Origin: Streptomyces sp. CB01881
GTDB lineage: Bacteria > Actinomycetota > Actinomycetes > Streptomycetales > Streptomycetaceae
Length of the DNA stretch: 64,000 nucleotides
Assembly (NCBI RefSeq): GCF_002953255.1
Contig: NZ_CP026498.1
Coordinates: 6,400,422-6,464,421 of the forward strand
Reading direction: 5' to 3'
Part shown: piece by piece, positions 41,767-51,188 of the stretch
Layout: each line of letters begins with the position of its first letter
Numbering within the stretch: position 1 is the first letter of the stretch
Position numbers and translations under genes: made by a program
Notes under the pieces: model-generated
What the model was told of the DNA's origin: nothing
Databases searched by the model: none
Seen by the model: the letters and a program-made list of their open reading frames with translations, nothing else

Positions 41767-41839
41767 TGGGCCGCCAGGGGCTCGAACCCTGAACCTACGG
41801 ATTAAAAGTCCGCAGCTCTGCCAATTGAGCTAGCGGCCC
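41767..41839 (-). tRNA. tRNA-Lys (TTT)
   Basis: 73 nt without encoded CCA. Reverse strand begins GGGCCGC and pairs with GCGGCCC at the 3' end; D-loop GCTCAATTGGCAGAGC and T-loop GGTTCGAGCC are present; anticodon loop CTTTTAA gives TTT. Followed by a strong terminator. Confidence 0.95.
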
Positions 41840-41926
41840 GTGGCCCGCCCGTGCGGAACCGGCCACCGCGATCCTACCCGGTGTGACCCAGAGCTCCGCC
41901 AGTGGATTGCAGGGGCGCGCCGGGTC

Positions 41927-42628
41927 TCAGGAGGCCCGTTCGGCGGGCGGGCGGTAGTGCGCCGCGCGGACCCGGCGGAGCCAGGCCTCGGCGGGGCGCG
42001 GGTCGGGGGCGGCGGGGAGGACACCGGGGCGGGAGAAGCGCTCGACGGCTGCCGCGAGCAGGGGTTCGGCGGTGGCGGGGTGGTCGGCGATGCGTTCGCC
42101 GAGCCGGCGGACGCGTTCGGGATCGGGGATGCGGACGACGTTCTCGCCGGTCTCGTGGAGCCGGACGCCCTGTTCGACCAGGCGGACCAGGTGGCGGGCG
42201 TGCTTGGCGGCCCGGCGGCGGGCGGCCGGGTCGGTGGTGTCGCGGGTGAGCAGCTTGCGGAACTGCTGGTCCGCGTAGCCGAGATAGGAGTTGCGGACGG
42301 CCTTCGCGCTCAGGAAGGACGTCCGGATCGCGATCAGCTCCTCCCCCAGCGGGCTGCGCGTCTCGTACAGGTCGTCCGGCAGCCAGGCGAGTTCGGAGGC
42401 GGTCGGGTTGCAGCCGAGCGCGAGCCGGCACCACTTGGCGGCCTCGTGCAGCGTCACGTCGGGTTCGGTGCTGACGTGCGACTCGGCCGGGCGGTGCAGC
42501 CCGTGGAACTCCTCGGTGGGGGCGGCGAAGAGGCCGAGCCGGTCGATGTCGGAGCCGGCGTGGGCGAAGCCGTACGCGGTCGAGCCGACGACGCCCGAGA
42601 GCAGGACGGTGCCGGGTGCGGTGGTCAT
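41927..42628 (-). CDS. Nucleotidyltransferase superfamily protein
   Basis: The protein has 233 residues. The N-terminal motif GVVGSTAYGFAHAGSDIDRLG is the pol-beta nucleotidyltransferase pattern (GS-x-AYG....SDxD) with both metal-binding Asp residues. The middle has NPTASELAWLPDDLYE and helical segments. Family members include RNA-repair-type and minimal nucleotidyltransferases predicted to transfer NMPs. The right neighbour is an SDR gene in divergent orientation. Substrate unknown. Confidence 0.75.
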   Translation of the reverse strand: MTTAPGTVLLSGVVGSTAYGFAHAGSDIDRLGLFAAPTEEFHGLHRPAESHVSTEPDVTLHEAAKWCRLALGCNPTASELAWLPDDLYETRSPLGEELIAIRTSFLSAKAVRNSYLGYADQQFRKLLTRDTTDPAARRRAAKHARHLVRLVEQGVRLHETGENVVRIPDPERVRRLGERIADHPATAEPLLAAAVERFSRPGVLPAAPDPRPAEAWLRRVRAAHYRPPAERAS

Positions 42629-42898
42629 GGGCGGGCCTCCTTACGGCCGGATCTCGGCGCGGTCAGAGGAGTCTGCCCTGCGGGGCCGCGCCGGGCGAAT
42701 GAATTCCGACCGGGGGCCGGGGCGGACGGACGGGCTGCGGCCGGGGCCGCGCTGGGCGGGCCGCTTCCGGCCGGGCGCCGGGGCTCGCTGCGCGCGGCGG
42801 ACGCGCCGGGCGGACGGGCTGCGGCCGTGTGCCCGGGCTCGCTGCGCGCGGCGGCCTCCGGAGGCTTACCCGCCCGGCCCGCGGGTACCGTTCGGACC
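42629..42898. repeat. Short imperfect GC-rich repeats between divergent genes
   Basis: The words CGGACGGGCTGCGGCCG (two copies, near 42727 and 42810) and GGGCTCGCTGCGCGCGGCGG (two copies, near 42781 and 42835) alternate, so a unit of about 55 bp is duplicated imperfectly. The SDR promoter lies at the right end (TACCGT 7 bp before its ATG). No gene seen. Confidence 0.5.
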
Positions 42899-43669
42899 AT
42901 GACCGACCCGGCCGCCACCGCCCGCCCCGAAGTCGTCCTCGTCACCGGCGGGGGGCGCGGCATCGGCGCCGCCACCGCCCTGCTGGCAGGGCGGCGCGGC
43001 TACCGGGTCTGCGTCAACTACCGTGCCGACGAGACTGCGGCGGCCGCCGTGGTCGCGGCGATCCGGGACGCCGGCGGCACGGCCGTCGCCGTCCGGGCGG
43101 ACGTCACCCGCACCGCCGAGGTGGAGCGGCTGTTCGCCACCGTGGACGCCGAACTCGGCCCGCTCACCGCCCTGGTGAACAACGCGGGCACCCTGGAGCG
43201 GCAGTGCCGCCTGGAGGAGATCGATGAGGACCGGCTGAACCGGATCTGGGCCTCCAACATCACCTCCGCCTTCCTCTGCGCCGCCCAGGCCGTCCGCCGG
43301 ATGTCCACCCGGCACGGCGGGGCGGGCGGTGCCATCGTCAACGTCTCCTCGGCCGCCTCCCGGCTCGGCTCGCCGAACGAGTACGTCGACTACGCGGCCG
43401 CCAAGGGCGCCGTCGACTCGATGACCCGCGGGCTGGCCCTGGAGGTCGCCGCCGAGGGGATCCGGGTCAACGCCGTCCGCCCCGGCCTGATCCACACCGG
43501 CATCCACGCCCTCGGCGGCGAGCCCGGCCGGGTCGACCGGGTCGCCCCCGACCTGCCGATGCGCCGCGGTGGCCGGCCGGAGGAGGTCGCCGAGTCGATC
43601 CTCTTCCTCCTCTCCCCGGCCTCCTCCTACATGACGGGCGCCTTCCTCGACATCGCCGGCGGCCGCTGA
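42899..43669 (+). CDS. Short-chain dehydrogenase/reductase
   Basis: The protein has 256 residues from ATG 42899, probably leaderless (TACCGT 7 nt upstream). Classical SDR: VTGGGRGIGAATA (cofactor), NNAG, SSAASRLGSPNEYVDYAAAKGAVD with catalytic Ser, Tyr-x-x-x-Lys, and AVRPGLIHTGIH after it. NADP(H) use is suggested by the Arg/Asn after the second beta strand (NYRADE). Substrate unknown. Confidence 0.9.
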   Translation: MTDPAATARPEVVLVTGGGRGIGAATALLAGRRGYRVCVNYRADETAAAAVVAAIRDAGGTAVAVRADVTRTAEVERLFATVDAELGPLTALVNNAGTLERQCRLEEIDEDRLNRIWASNITSAFLCAAQAVRRMSTRHGGAGGAIVNVSSAASRLGSPNEYVDYAAAKGAVDSMTRGLALEVAAEGIRVNAVRPGLIHTGIHALGGEPGRVDRVAPDLPMRRGGRPEEVAESILFLLSPASSYMTGAFLDIAGGR

Positions 43670-43689
43670 CCCTCTCGCGCCTCCCGGTC

Positions 43690-43770
43690 CTCCCGCCTGC
43701 CCCCGCTCCCTCTACTCCCTCCTCCCGTCCCCCTCCCTTCCCTCCCCCACCTTTTCCCTTCCTTCCCCCG
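43690..43770. repeat. Polypyrimidine tract
   Basis: Almost all C/T on the + strand over about 80 bp between the SDR and phosphatase genes. Only simple sequence; no coding or RNA signal seen. Confidence 0.5.
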
Positions 43771-43799
43771 GCAGGCCGTTTGTCCGTACGGTGGAACCC

Positions 43800-44528
43800 A
43801 TGACCGACGACCTGCCGGACCGTGAACCCGACCTGCCGTCCGCCTTCCTCGACATCCCCGGTGTGCGCAACTTCCGTGACGCCGGCGGTGTCGGCGCCCT
43901 GCGCAAGGGCGTGCTCTACCGCTCCGGGTCCTTCCACAACCTCGCCCCGGAGGGCGCCCAGCGCCTCAAGGCGCTCGGCCTGCGCACGGTGATCGACCTG
44001 CGCAGCCCCGTCGAGCTGGAGGTCTGGCCGGACCTGCGCCACGGCCTCGACCACGAGACGCTGAACCTCCCCACCCTCCCGGCCAACCGCGAGGACACCG
44101 ACCGGCCCTGGCCCGAGGACCAGGAGACGCTCTACCCCTTCATGGCCGAGACCGCCGGCCCGTCCCTGGTCGCCGCCATCCGCCGGCTCGGCACATCGGA
44201 CGGCGTCCCGGCTGTCGTCCACTGCGCCGTCGGCAAGGACCGCACCGGCCTGACCATCGCCGTCGTGCAGTCCCTCCTGGGCGCCTCCGACGCCGACATC
44301 ACCGCCGACTTCCTGCTCTCCAACGCCGGCCTCGGCCTCCTCGACGGCCCCACCCCCTACCTCGACGAGACCGGCACCGAGCGCGTCTCCCGCCCCGTCT
44401 CCGCGCCGCTCCTCGCCTCCTCCCTCACCTGGATCCGCACCCACCACGGCTCCGTCCCCGCCTACCTCCGCTCCCACGGCACCACCGAGGCCGACCTCAC
44501 CGCCCTCCGCACCAACCTCTCCGCCTGA
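43800..44528 (+). CDS. Tyrosine-protein phosphatase (low-MW/IphP-like)
   Basis: The protein has 242 residues; ATG 43800 is 8 nt after TACGGT. Signature NFRDAGG near residues 24-30 and the P-loop VVHCAVGKDRTGLT (C-x5-R) are the marks of IphP/PTPLA-like tyrosine and lipid phosphatases. The C-terminus (LRTNLSA) is normal. It dephosphorylates Tyr or inositol-type substrates in the cytosol; the target is unknown. Confidence 0.9.
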   Translation: MTDDLPDREPDLPSAFLDIPGVRNFRDAGGVGALRKGVLYRSGSFHNLAPEGAQRLKALGLRTVIDLRSPVELEVWPDLRHGLDHETLNLPTLPANREDTDRPWPEDQETLYPFMAETAGPSLVAAIRRLGTSDGVPAVVHCAVGKDRTGLTIAVVQSLLGASDADITADFLLSNAGLGLLDGPTPYLDETGTERVSRPVSAPLLASSLTWIRTHHGSVPAYLRSHGTTEADLTALRTNLSA

Positions 44529-44724
44529 CCCGTTCCCCCGGGGGCACCGGTGGCTGGGCCGGCCAGCGCCGGCCCGCCGCTGTGCACCGTCAGGTCAGCA
44601 GTTCCATCACGATCAGATACCCGATGCCTGCCCCCGCCCGATCGCAGCATCCGAGCCCACTACGGTCATCACTAGTTTGATCAGATGGCCGGATCAGCCG
44701 GTCGCTTGGATGTGCGGGCAGGAA

Positions 44725-46269
44725 ATGAGCAACAACTCAGACGACTGGAAGTTCGACGTCCCCACCAGCGGCAGTAAGCGCCTGCCGCCAGATCCGCGGT
44801 ACGTGGAGGCGCTGAGCAGCCAAGGCTACGGATTCGAGATCGCCGTGGCGGACCTGGTCGACAACTCGATCGACGCCGGTGCCCGCGATGTCGTGATTCA
44901 TTTCCTGCGCGACGGTGACCAGCTTGTCAGCCTGCTGATCGTGGACGACGGGTACGGCATGGACGATGCCGCGCTGGATACCGCCATGACCGTGGGCGGC
45001 CGGCGGGAGTACGAGGACTCCGCTCTCGGTATGTTCGGAACGGGCCTGAAGGCAGCCTCGCTCTCACTGGCCGAATCCCTCACCGTCATCTCCAAGACCA
45101 AGCGCACCCGCGCCGCCGGGCGCCGGCTGGTCGGCGCCGGCTTCCAGACGGACTTCCAGTGTGGCGTCGTCGATGCCGAATACTGCCAGTCCCTCATAGA
45201 CCGCTACTACGAGAAGCCCATTACCTGGCACGGCACCGTGGTCCGCTGGGACGGGGTGAAGGACTTCCCGAAGCACGGCGGGAGCGGCCAGACGGACCGC
45301 TACCTCACCAAGGTCATCAACCGGCTTGGCCTGCACCTCGGCCTGCACCTGCACCGTTTCCTGGAGCGGGACGACTTCAATATCACCATTGCCGTCGAGG
45401 ATGTCCGCACGCGCATGGTCTATCTGAACTACGGGGTCGAACCGCTCAATCCCTTCGGGTATCCGGTCTCGGGGGCGCCGGGCTATCCGCGCGAGTTCGA
45501 GGCAGACCTGGACACCCTTGGCACGGTCAAGGTCGTCGGCCACATCTGGCCGCCCAAGTCCAGCCTGGACGAGTACCGGGCGGTCGGGTCCGTGCAGGAC
45601 CGGCAGGGGTTCTACTTCTACCGCAACGACCGGCTCGTACAGGCAGGCGGCTGGAACGGCTACCGCCAGGCCGAAGCTCATCTGTCGCTCGCCCGTGTTG
45701 CGGTCGACCTACCGCCTTCCACGGGGGACGTCTTCCGTCTGACGGTGAAGAAATCCGGGGTCGACACGTCGCCGGCCTTCCCCGCGGCACTGGAGCAGGC
45801 CACCGATTCCACCGGCCGTACGTTCCGCTCATACGTGGAGGACGCCGACCAGGTCTACCGCACGGCCCGCAAGCGCACCGCGACCGCACGCAAGGCCGTC
45901 ATCCCGCCCGGGCGGGGGCTCGCGCCTGAGGTCCGGCGCGTCATCGAGGACGAACTTCCCGTGCTGCCCGGTGAAGAGCCCATTGCCATCCTCTGGGGCC
46001 GGCTCGCCCCCGATCAGTTCTTCGAGCTGGATCGTGAGGAGCGGACCATCGTCCTCAACCAGCACTACCGGGCGGCCCTTCTCGGCGGTCGCCGTGGCGG
46101 CCTCAACGACGTGCCGATGGCCAAATCGCTGGTGTACCTGCTCCTGCACCAGGTGTTCGAGAAGGAGTACAGCGGATCCAGGGAGAAGGACAACCTCCTT
46201 CTCTGGCAGAACATCCTGGTCGCTGCCGCACGCAATGAGCAGGACCGCCTCGACCGCAATGAGCAGTGA
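44725..46269 (+). CDS. MORC/MutL-like GHKL ATPase of a restriction-defence island
   Basis: The protein has 514 residues. GHKL motifs: N-box DLVDNSIDAGA (~43-53), G1 VDDGYGMDDA (~73-82), G2 LGMFGTGLKAASLSLAES (~101-117). The usual Glu before the N-box is Asp43, as in many prokaryotic MORC-type proteins. The middle region (residues ~150-350) has an S5-fold-like part (WHGTVVRWDGVKDF, FYFYRNDRLVQAGGWNG) that often completes such ATPases. It is the first gene of the island, 33 nt before the Z1-domain gene. Bioinformatic studies link these ATPases to R-M systems with Dcm and Vsr. Start codon uncertain (ATG 44725; TTG 44677 also in frame). Confidence 0.88.
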   Translation: MSNNSDDWKFDVPTSGSKRLPPDPRYVEALSSQGYGFEIAVADLVDNSIDAGARDVVIHFLRDGDQLVSLLIVDDGYGMDDAALDTAMTVGGRREYEDSALGMFGTGLKAASLSLAESLTVISKTKRTRAAGRRLVGAGFQTDFQCGVVDAEYCQSLIDRYYEKPITWHGTVVRWDGVKDFPKHGGSGQTDRYLTKVINRLGLHLGLHLHRFLERDDFNITIAVEDVRTRMVYLNYGVEPLNPFGYPVSGAPGYPREFEADLDTLGTVKVVGHIWPPKSSLDEYRAVGSVQDRQGFYFYRNDRLVQAGGWNGYRQAEAHLSLARVAVDLPPSTGDVFRLTVKKSGVDTSPAFPAALEQATDSTGRTFRSYVEDADQVYRTARKRTATARKAVIPPGRGLAPEVRRVIEDELPVLPGEEPIAILWGRLAPDQFFELDREERTIVLNQHYRAALLGGRRGGLNDVPMAKSLVYLLLHQVFEKEYSGSREKDNLLLWQNILVAAARNEQDRLDRNEQ

Positions 46270-46302
46270 TTCAGATCCATCCCTGTCCCGGAGCTGACCC
46301 TG

Positions 46303-49299
46303 ATGACCGACGACCTGCTGGAAATCCATGCCGCCGTGCACGCGCTCATGCGCGAATCCGGACCGCGGCGCCTGTCCAAGTACCTCGCAGTCCTGGGCGA
46401 GGACATCAGCCCGGAGGCTGATCTCACTGAGCAGCGCCTGGCGGCGCGGCTGGGCAGCGCCGAGGCGGGTGACCCGCTGCTTGAGATGTGGCGGAAGCTG
46501 CTCAAGCACTGGGACCATGAAGAAGAGGCTCCCTGGGCGGCGGCCACGGCGCCCAACACGGTGGAACGCAGGTCAGCCGTCTACGCCCTGCTCGGTATCA
46601 GCGAACAGCTTCAGGAAACCGTCACCCAGGCCGTACCTGTGGCCGTGGCCGCTGGCCCTGTGGTCATCAGCAAGGAACGCCCGGACAACGACTGGTACGA
46701 ACAGAGCCGTCCAGCTCGCTCGTTCTACTGGCCCGCCTACGAGAAGTACCTGCTGACACAGCGGAAGTGGTCAGCTGACGCGGTGGCCAGCCTCGACCAG
46801 GCAACCACGCAGGTAGTCTCCCGGCTCGCTGATCCGACGTCCCCTCTGCCTTACCAGGCCAAGGGGCTGGTAGTCGGCTACGTCCAGTCCGGCAAGACCG
46901 CGAACTTCACCGGCGTCGCGGCCAAGGCCTTCGACGCGGGCTACCGCCTCGTCATAGTCCTCGGCGGCACTCTCAACCTCCTCCGGCGCCAGACCCAACG
47001 ACGGCTGGACATGGAGCTCGTCGGCCGGGAGAACGTCCTGGGCGGCATCGACCCCGCTGATCCCGTGGCCATGGAGGGCGTCGACTACCAGGACGACAAG
47101 GACTGGGCTGCCGGCCGTTTCCTGAAGCACGGGGCCCAGCCGGCTCTCCTCGGCCACTTCAACATCGAGCGCCTGACGACTCGCGACGATGACTACCGCT
47201 CTCTGCTCCGGGGGATCACCGCCTTGGAGTTCGACAAGCGCGAACCCGAACTCCCGCTGTACGACCCTCGCAACCTGCACCGTACGGCCGGCCGTCTGAT
47301 GGTCGTCAAGAAGAACAAGACGGTGCTCACCAAGCTCGTCCGCGACCTCAAGAAGATCCGGACCAGCCTCGCGGAGATTCCGGTCCTCATCATTGATGAC
47401 GAATCAGACCAGGCCTCCGTCAACACCTCTGATCCCCGGAAGTGGCAGGACGGCGAGACTGAACGGACCGCGATCAACGGCCTGCTCTCCTCCCTCATCA
47501 AGATGCTCCCACGCGCCCAGTACGTGGGGTACACGGCCACGCCCTTCGCCAATGTCTTCATCGATCCGTCGGACGTTGACGACATCTTCCCGAACGACTT
47601 CCTGATCTCCCTTCCCCGCCCGTCCGGCTACATGGGAGCCCAGGACTTCCATGACCTCGGCTCGGACATCAGTCCGGAGCACCGGACCATCGCGAACTCC
47701 CAGGAGAAGGCCCACGTCCGGAGCATCGAGGCTCCTGACGGGGAGTCCGTCTCCCCTGAGGAGGCAACGGAGCACGCCGACTCCCGCTACCTGCGAGAAG
47801 CGCTCGACATGTACGTGCTGGCCGGCGCGATGAAGCTCTATCGCGAGGACCAGGGGGCCGACCCGTACCGGCACCACACCATGCTCGTTCACGAGTCCGT
47901 CAAACAGACCGAGCACCGCGATCTCGCGGAGCGGCTCCAGCGGCTCTGGGACACTTCCGACTACTTCGGCCCGCGGGGCCACGCCCGCCTCCGCGCATTG
48001 TTCAGCTCGGACGTCCAGCCGGTATCCGCACTGCGGTCCGAGGGCTTCGCAGTGCCATTCTCCTTCGACGGACTGGCACCCTACGTCGGCCCGGCCGTGA
48101 TCCGGATCGGGGGCAACAACCACCCCATTCTGATCGTCAACGGCGACAAGGACATCGAGCAGCCGGAACTCGACTTCGACTCCCAGTCGGTGTGGAAGAT
48201 CCTGGTCGGCGGTACCAAGCTTTCCCGGGGCTTCACCGTCGAAGGCCTGACCGTGACCTATTACCGCCGCAGTACCGCCGCCGCCGACACCCTCATGCAG
48301 ATGGGCCGCTGGTTCGGTTTCCGGCACGGTTACCGCGACCTCGTCCGGCTCTACATCGGCCGCAACGAAACCAGAGGCCGCCAGACCGTCGACCTCTATG
48401 AAGGATTCGAGGGGATCTGCCGTGACGAGGAGTCCTTCCGGTCACAGCTCGCCCTCTACAACGCGGCAGGCGGTCCGCCGCTGACCCCGGCCCAGGTGCC
48501 GCCGTTGGTGGCCCAGCACATCTCATGGATCAAGCCGTCGGCCCCCAACAAGATGTTCAACGCCGAACTCGTCGAGATCCGGTCTCCGGGCCGGTGGGTC
48601 GAGCCGGCCGCCCACCCGGCCGCCGCTGCCGATACCCGGCACAACACCGACTGCTGGAACCCGGTCTACGCCGCTCTCGGCGGCGGAGAACGGCTTACCT
48701 TCGTGCACCTCGGCCAGAACGACCGGGGCTCGTACACTCGCTTCGCCGCCCAGACGGGGGTCGTCAGCCACGACGTTCTGCTCAAGATCCTGGCCGGCCT
48801 GCGGTGGGACCGGCCGGAGCTCTTCGCCCCGCACCTCAGCTACCTCGCCGATCCCAGTGAGGCGGGCGCAGCGGCCGACGACTGGGTCGTCATCGCCCCC
48901 CAGCTGAGCACGGCCGGGGCAGCGAGCACTGACCTGCACGGAAGCGGACCGCTGACCGTCGTCAACCGTGCCCGCAGTGCGAGCGGCGTGTTCAGCCGCA
49001 TCAGCGGTATGGCTCACCGGCAGCCAGCAGAACGGATCGCCGGCCTGCTGCCGGCTACGGGGGAAGACCCCTTCGCCTCCCAGCTCGCCAAGGCACGCCG
49101 CGGTGCGGTCCTGCTCTACCCGGTGGTCGACCAGCATTCCGCGTCGAGGAACGGCAGCCCGGAGCCCGGACCGGTGACTACGGCCTTCGCCCTTCTTCCG
49201 CCCGGCAGCACAGACGGCACGGAGCACGGTCCGCTGATTCGTTTCCGGACGATCGATTCAGGAACGGACTCGCCGGTGGTGACCCGGATGCCGGACTGA
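46303..49299 (+). CDS. Z1-domain superfamily II ATPase
   Basis: The protein has 998 residues. Motifs: GYVQSGKTANF (~192-202, P-loop), LIIDDESDQ (~362-370, DDE-type Walker B), YTATPFANVFI (~410-420, motif III), GGTKLSRGFTVEGLT (~636-650) and MGRWFGFRHGYRD (~666-680). This set defines the Z1 group of helicase-like proteins. It is coupled to the MORC-like ATPase (33-nt gap) and probably acts with it on DNA. About 300 C-terminal residues beyond the motifs are unique (for example FVHLGQNDRGSYTRFAAQTG). It ends 15 bp from the convergent regulator gene. Confidence 0.9.
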   Translation: MTDDLLEIHAAVHALMRESGPRRLSKYLAVLGEDISPEADLTEQRLAARLGSAEAGDPLLEMWRKLLKHWDHEEEAPWAAATAPNTVERRSAVYALLGISEQLQETVTQAVPVAVAAGPVVISKERPDNDWYEQSRPARSFYWPAYEKYLLTQRKWSADAVASLDQATTQVVSRLADPTSPLPYQAKGLVVGYVQSGKTANFTGVAAKAFDAGYRLVIVLGGTLNLLRRQTQRRLDMELVGRENVLGGIDPADPVAMEGVDYQDDKDWAAGRFLKHGAQPALLGHFNIERLTTRDDDYRSLLRGITALEFDKREPELPLYDPRNLHRTAGRLMVVKKNKTVLTKLVRDLKKIRTSLAEIPVLIIDDESDQASVNTSDPRKWQDGETERTAINGLLSSLIKMLPRAQYVGYTATPFANVFIDPSDVDDIFPNDFLISLPRPSGYMGAQDFHDLGSDISPEHRTIANSQEKAHVRSIEAPDGESVSPEEATEHADSRYLREALDMYVLAGAMKLYREDQGADPYRHHTMLVHESVKQTEHRDLAERLQRLWDTSDYFGPRGHARLRALFSSDVQPVSALRSEGFAVPFSFDGLAPYVGPAVIRIGGNNHPILIVNGDKDIEQPELDFDSQSVWKILVGGTKLSRGFTVEGLTVTYYRRSTAAADTLMQMGRWFGFRHGYRDLVRLYIGRNETRGRQTVDLYEGFEGICRDEESFRSQLALYNAAGGPPLTPAQVPPLVAQHISWIKPSAPNKMFNAELVEIRSPGRWVEPAAHPAAAADTRHNTDCWNPVYAALGGGERLTFVHLGQNDRGSYTRFAAQTGVVSHDVLLKILAGLRWDRPELFAPHLSYLADPSEAGAAADDWVVIAPQLSTAGAASTDLHGSGPLTVVNRARSASGVFSRISGMAHRQPAERIAGLLPATGEDPFASQLAKARRGAVLLYPVVDQHSASRNGSPEPGPVTTAFALLPPGSTDGTEHGPLIRFRTIDSGTDSPVVTRMPD

Positions 49300-49314
49300 C
49301 GGCTCGCTCCGGTC

Positions 49315-50187
49315 TCAGTCCGCGGTGGCTGCCTTCAGGACCAAGTCGGCTTCGTCGTACCGCTGCGCCGAGTTGAACAGGCGGACGATGCGCAGGACGT
49401 CGTCGTGCGGGCGCCGGGCCGCGCTGTGCAGCAGAGCATCGGCGGCAACGGCGAAGCCCCGCCCCTGACAGGCCGTCACCACATCTGGGATCCGGTGCAC
49501 CGGCAACTTGTCGCCGACTTCGGCCAGAACCAGATGTGCGTCCCGGTCACGCCCTGCCAGAAGGTGCTTGATGGCATCCTCAAGGCCTGCTCCCAGCGGC
49601 GGCAGGTCGGCCACGCTCTGCCGGTCCCCCTCCGGAAGGGGGACCGGCAGGTTCTGCTCGATGCCGACCACGGTGTCAGCGGGCCGGCGAAGCGTCCGGC
49701 GGACAGCACGGCGACGGATCGCCGTCGCATTTCTGCGCCGTCGCAGGACAGCGCGCCTGCCCGCAGGGGGACGTACGACATCGCAGGTCGCGGTGCAGTG
49801 CCCGCACTGCGTGCACTCCTGGGAATCCCAGTCGCGGCAGCGCTCACAGCGACGCGCATCCGCGTGCAACCGCTCCAGCTCGCCCAGCGATCTCGGCGGT
49901 TCTGCCCCGGAGTCCTTCCACGCCGCAGCATGCAGATCCTTGACCAGCTCCATCGGCGGGATGTGACGGGCCCTGAGGTATCCGCTGAAGGCGCTCTGCG
50001 AGTAGTCGAAGCGGCGTGCGTTAGCAGCAAGAGTCCCGGGTTTGGGTGGTGCGGCCCCCGGCTTGGCAGTCGTTACGGAGACCGGCTTGAGACACCGGTA
50101 CAGGTCGCCCAGGCCCGCGGCCAGCGCCTGCTGCTCCCGGGTACTCCCTTTGACGAAGCTTCCGCCAACTCGGCCAAGCGGTGGCAC
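49315..50187 (-). CDS. Regulator-like protein with HTH and Cys-rich segment
   Basis: The protein has 290 residues; GTG 50187 follows GAGGAGGGG. The N-terminus (FDYSQSAFSGYLRARHIPP) is HTH-like; a Cys-rich segment RRCERCRDWDSQECTQCGHC has C-x2-C, C-x2-C-x2-C and resembles zinc fingers; a basic Arg-rich stretch follows. The rest is helical (HLVLAEVGDKLP, RIVRLFNSAQRYDEADLVL). Such proteins occur in streptomycete regulators. Being read against the island and divergent from the HNH-like gene, it may be its controller. A 11-bp hairpin (49621-49647) lies within the gene and is probably a coding coincidence. Confidence 0.6.
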   Translation of the reverse strand: MPPLGRVGGSFVKGSTREQQALAAGLGDLYRCLKPVSVTTAKPGAAPPKPGTLAANARRFDYSQSAFSGYLRARHIPPMELVKDLHAAAWKDSGAEPPRSLGELERLHADARRCERCRDWDSQECTQCGHCTATCDVVRPPAGRRAVLRRRRNATAIRRRAVRRTLRRPADTVVGIEQNLPVPLPEGDRQSVADLPPLGAGLEDAIKHLLAGRDRDAHLVLAEVGDKLPVHRIPDVVTACQGRGFAVAADALLHSAARRPHDDVLRIVRLFNSAQRYDEADLVLKAATAD

Positions 50188-50421
50188 AGCCCCTCCTCAG
50201 TGTCCGCACAATCGTGACCATCCGAGTGTGTCCGGTCAACAAGACGGCGCAAAGACAGCCCTGTTCAGAGTTTCACTAAAGATCGTTTGCGGCTGGCGCC
50301 AGCCCCACTTCCCGCCCTTAACTGGAACTGTCCACGTGGGTGGTCCGATGCACGGGCTGCTCCATGCTCCGGTGCGCTGCAGCCCGCGTGGACTCCATAG
50401 GCCCGACTGAGAGGAAGCGCC
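50188..50421. promoter_or_regulatory. Divergent control region inside the defence island
   Basis: 234 bp between the regulator (minus) and HNH-like gene (plus), with an AT-richer part around 50250-50290. Promoters of both units must lie here; no operator was recognised. Confidence 0.4.
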
Positions 50422-51111
50422 GTGGCACTCCCGTCCTGGGAAGACGAAACCCTGGGTTCGATGAAGCGCGTGGCCCTTTGGCTGGCCACCGAGGTCGGCG
50501 AAGGCGGCATCTTCACCTACACCAGCCTCCGTGAGGTCTTCCCCAGCACCACGCAGATCGACCGGCGCGTACGGGACCTCCGCGAGCGCGGCTGGCGCAT
50601 CGACACCGCACGGAACGACGACACGCTCGGGAGTGACGAGCGGCGGCTGGTATCCGTGGGCGAGCCCGTGTGGGAGTCCGGACACGGACCGGGCAAGAAG
50701 GCCGCCGGCCTCAACGGAGCCCGGCGCCGTGAAGTACTGATGAAGGACGGCAACATCTGCCGGAGCTGTGGCATCACGCCGGGCGAGGAGTATGCCGAGT
50801 CCTACGAGACCGCGCAGCTGGACATCGCCCGCCGCCCGGTGAGGCACGCCGACGGGAGTGTCACGACCGAGCTCATCACCGAGTGCCGTCGCTGCCGGGT
50901 GGGAGCGCCCAAGGCGGAGGCCGACGAAGCCAGGACGATCGCGGCGATCGACGGCCTCGGCAGCATGGAGCGCCAGCTGCTCGCTTCCTGGGTGAAGGCC
51001 GACCAGCGGGACTTCGGCAAGGTCGAACTCCTGTGGGCCGCCTACCGCACGATGCCCGCAGAGTCCCGGGCACTCTTCCGGAACTCCCTGGAAGCCAGCC
51101 TCCAGCAGTAG
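50422..51111 (+). CDS. Degenerate HNH-like protein
   Basis: The protein has 229 residues. Start near GTG 50422. The N-terminal half contains a winged-helix-like part (FTYTSLREVFPSTTQIDRRVRDLRERGW). Then REVLMKDGNICRSCGITPG and ITECRRCRVGAPK supply the two C-x2-C pairs of a zinc-binding HNH frame, but the central 'DHI'-type His segment reads AQLDIARRPV, so the catalytic His is not obvious. It may bind DNA without cutting. It precedes the ParB-like gene by 77 nt. Confidence 0.65.
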   Translation: MALPSWEDETLGSMKRVALWLATEVGEGGIFTYTSLREVFPSTTQIDRRVRDLRERGWRIDTARNDDTLGSDERRLVSVGEPVWESGHGPGKKAAGLNGARRREVLMKDGNICRSCGITPGEEYAESYETAQLDIARRPVRHADGSVTTELITECRRCRVGAPKAEADEARTIAAIDGLGSMERQLLASWVKADQRDFGKVELLWAAYRTMPAESRALFRNSLEASLQQ

Positions 51112-51188
51112 GAATCCCCCTGCGTGGCGGCACCAGTACCGCCCAGCACCTACCAGACATACATCCCAACCTGAGGAGAACTGCGGCA

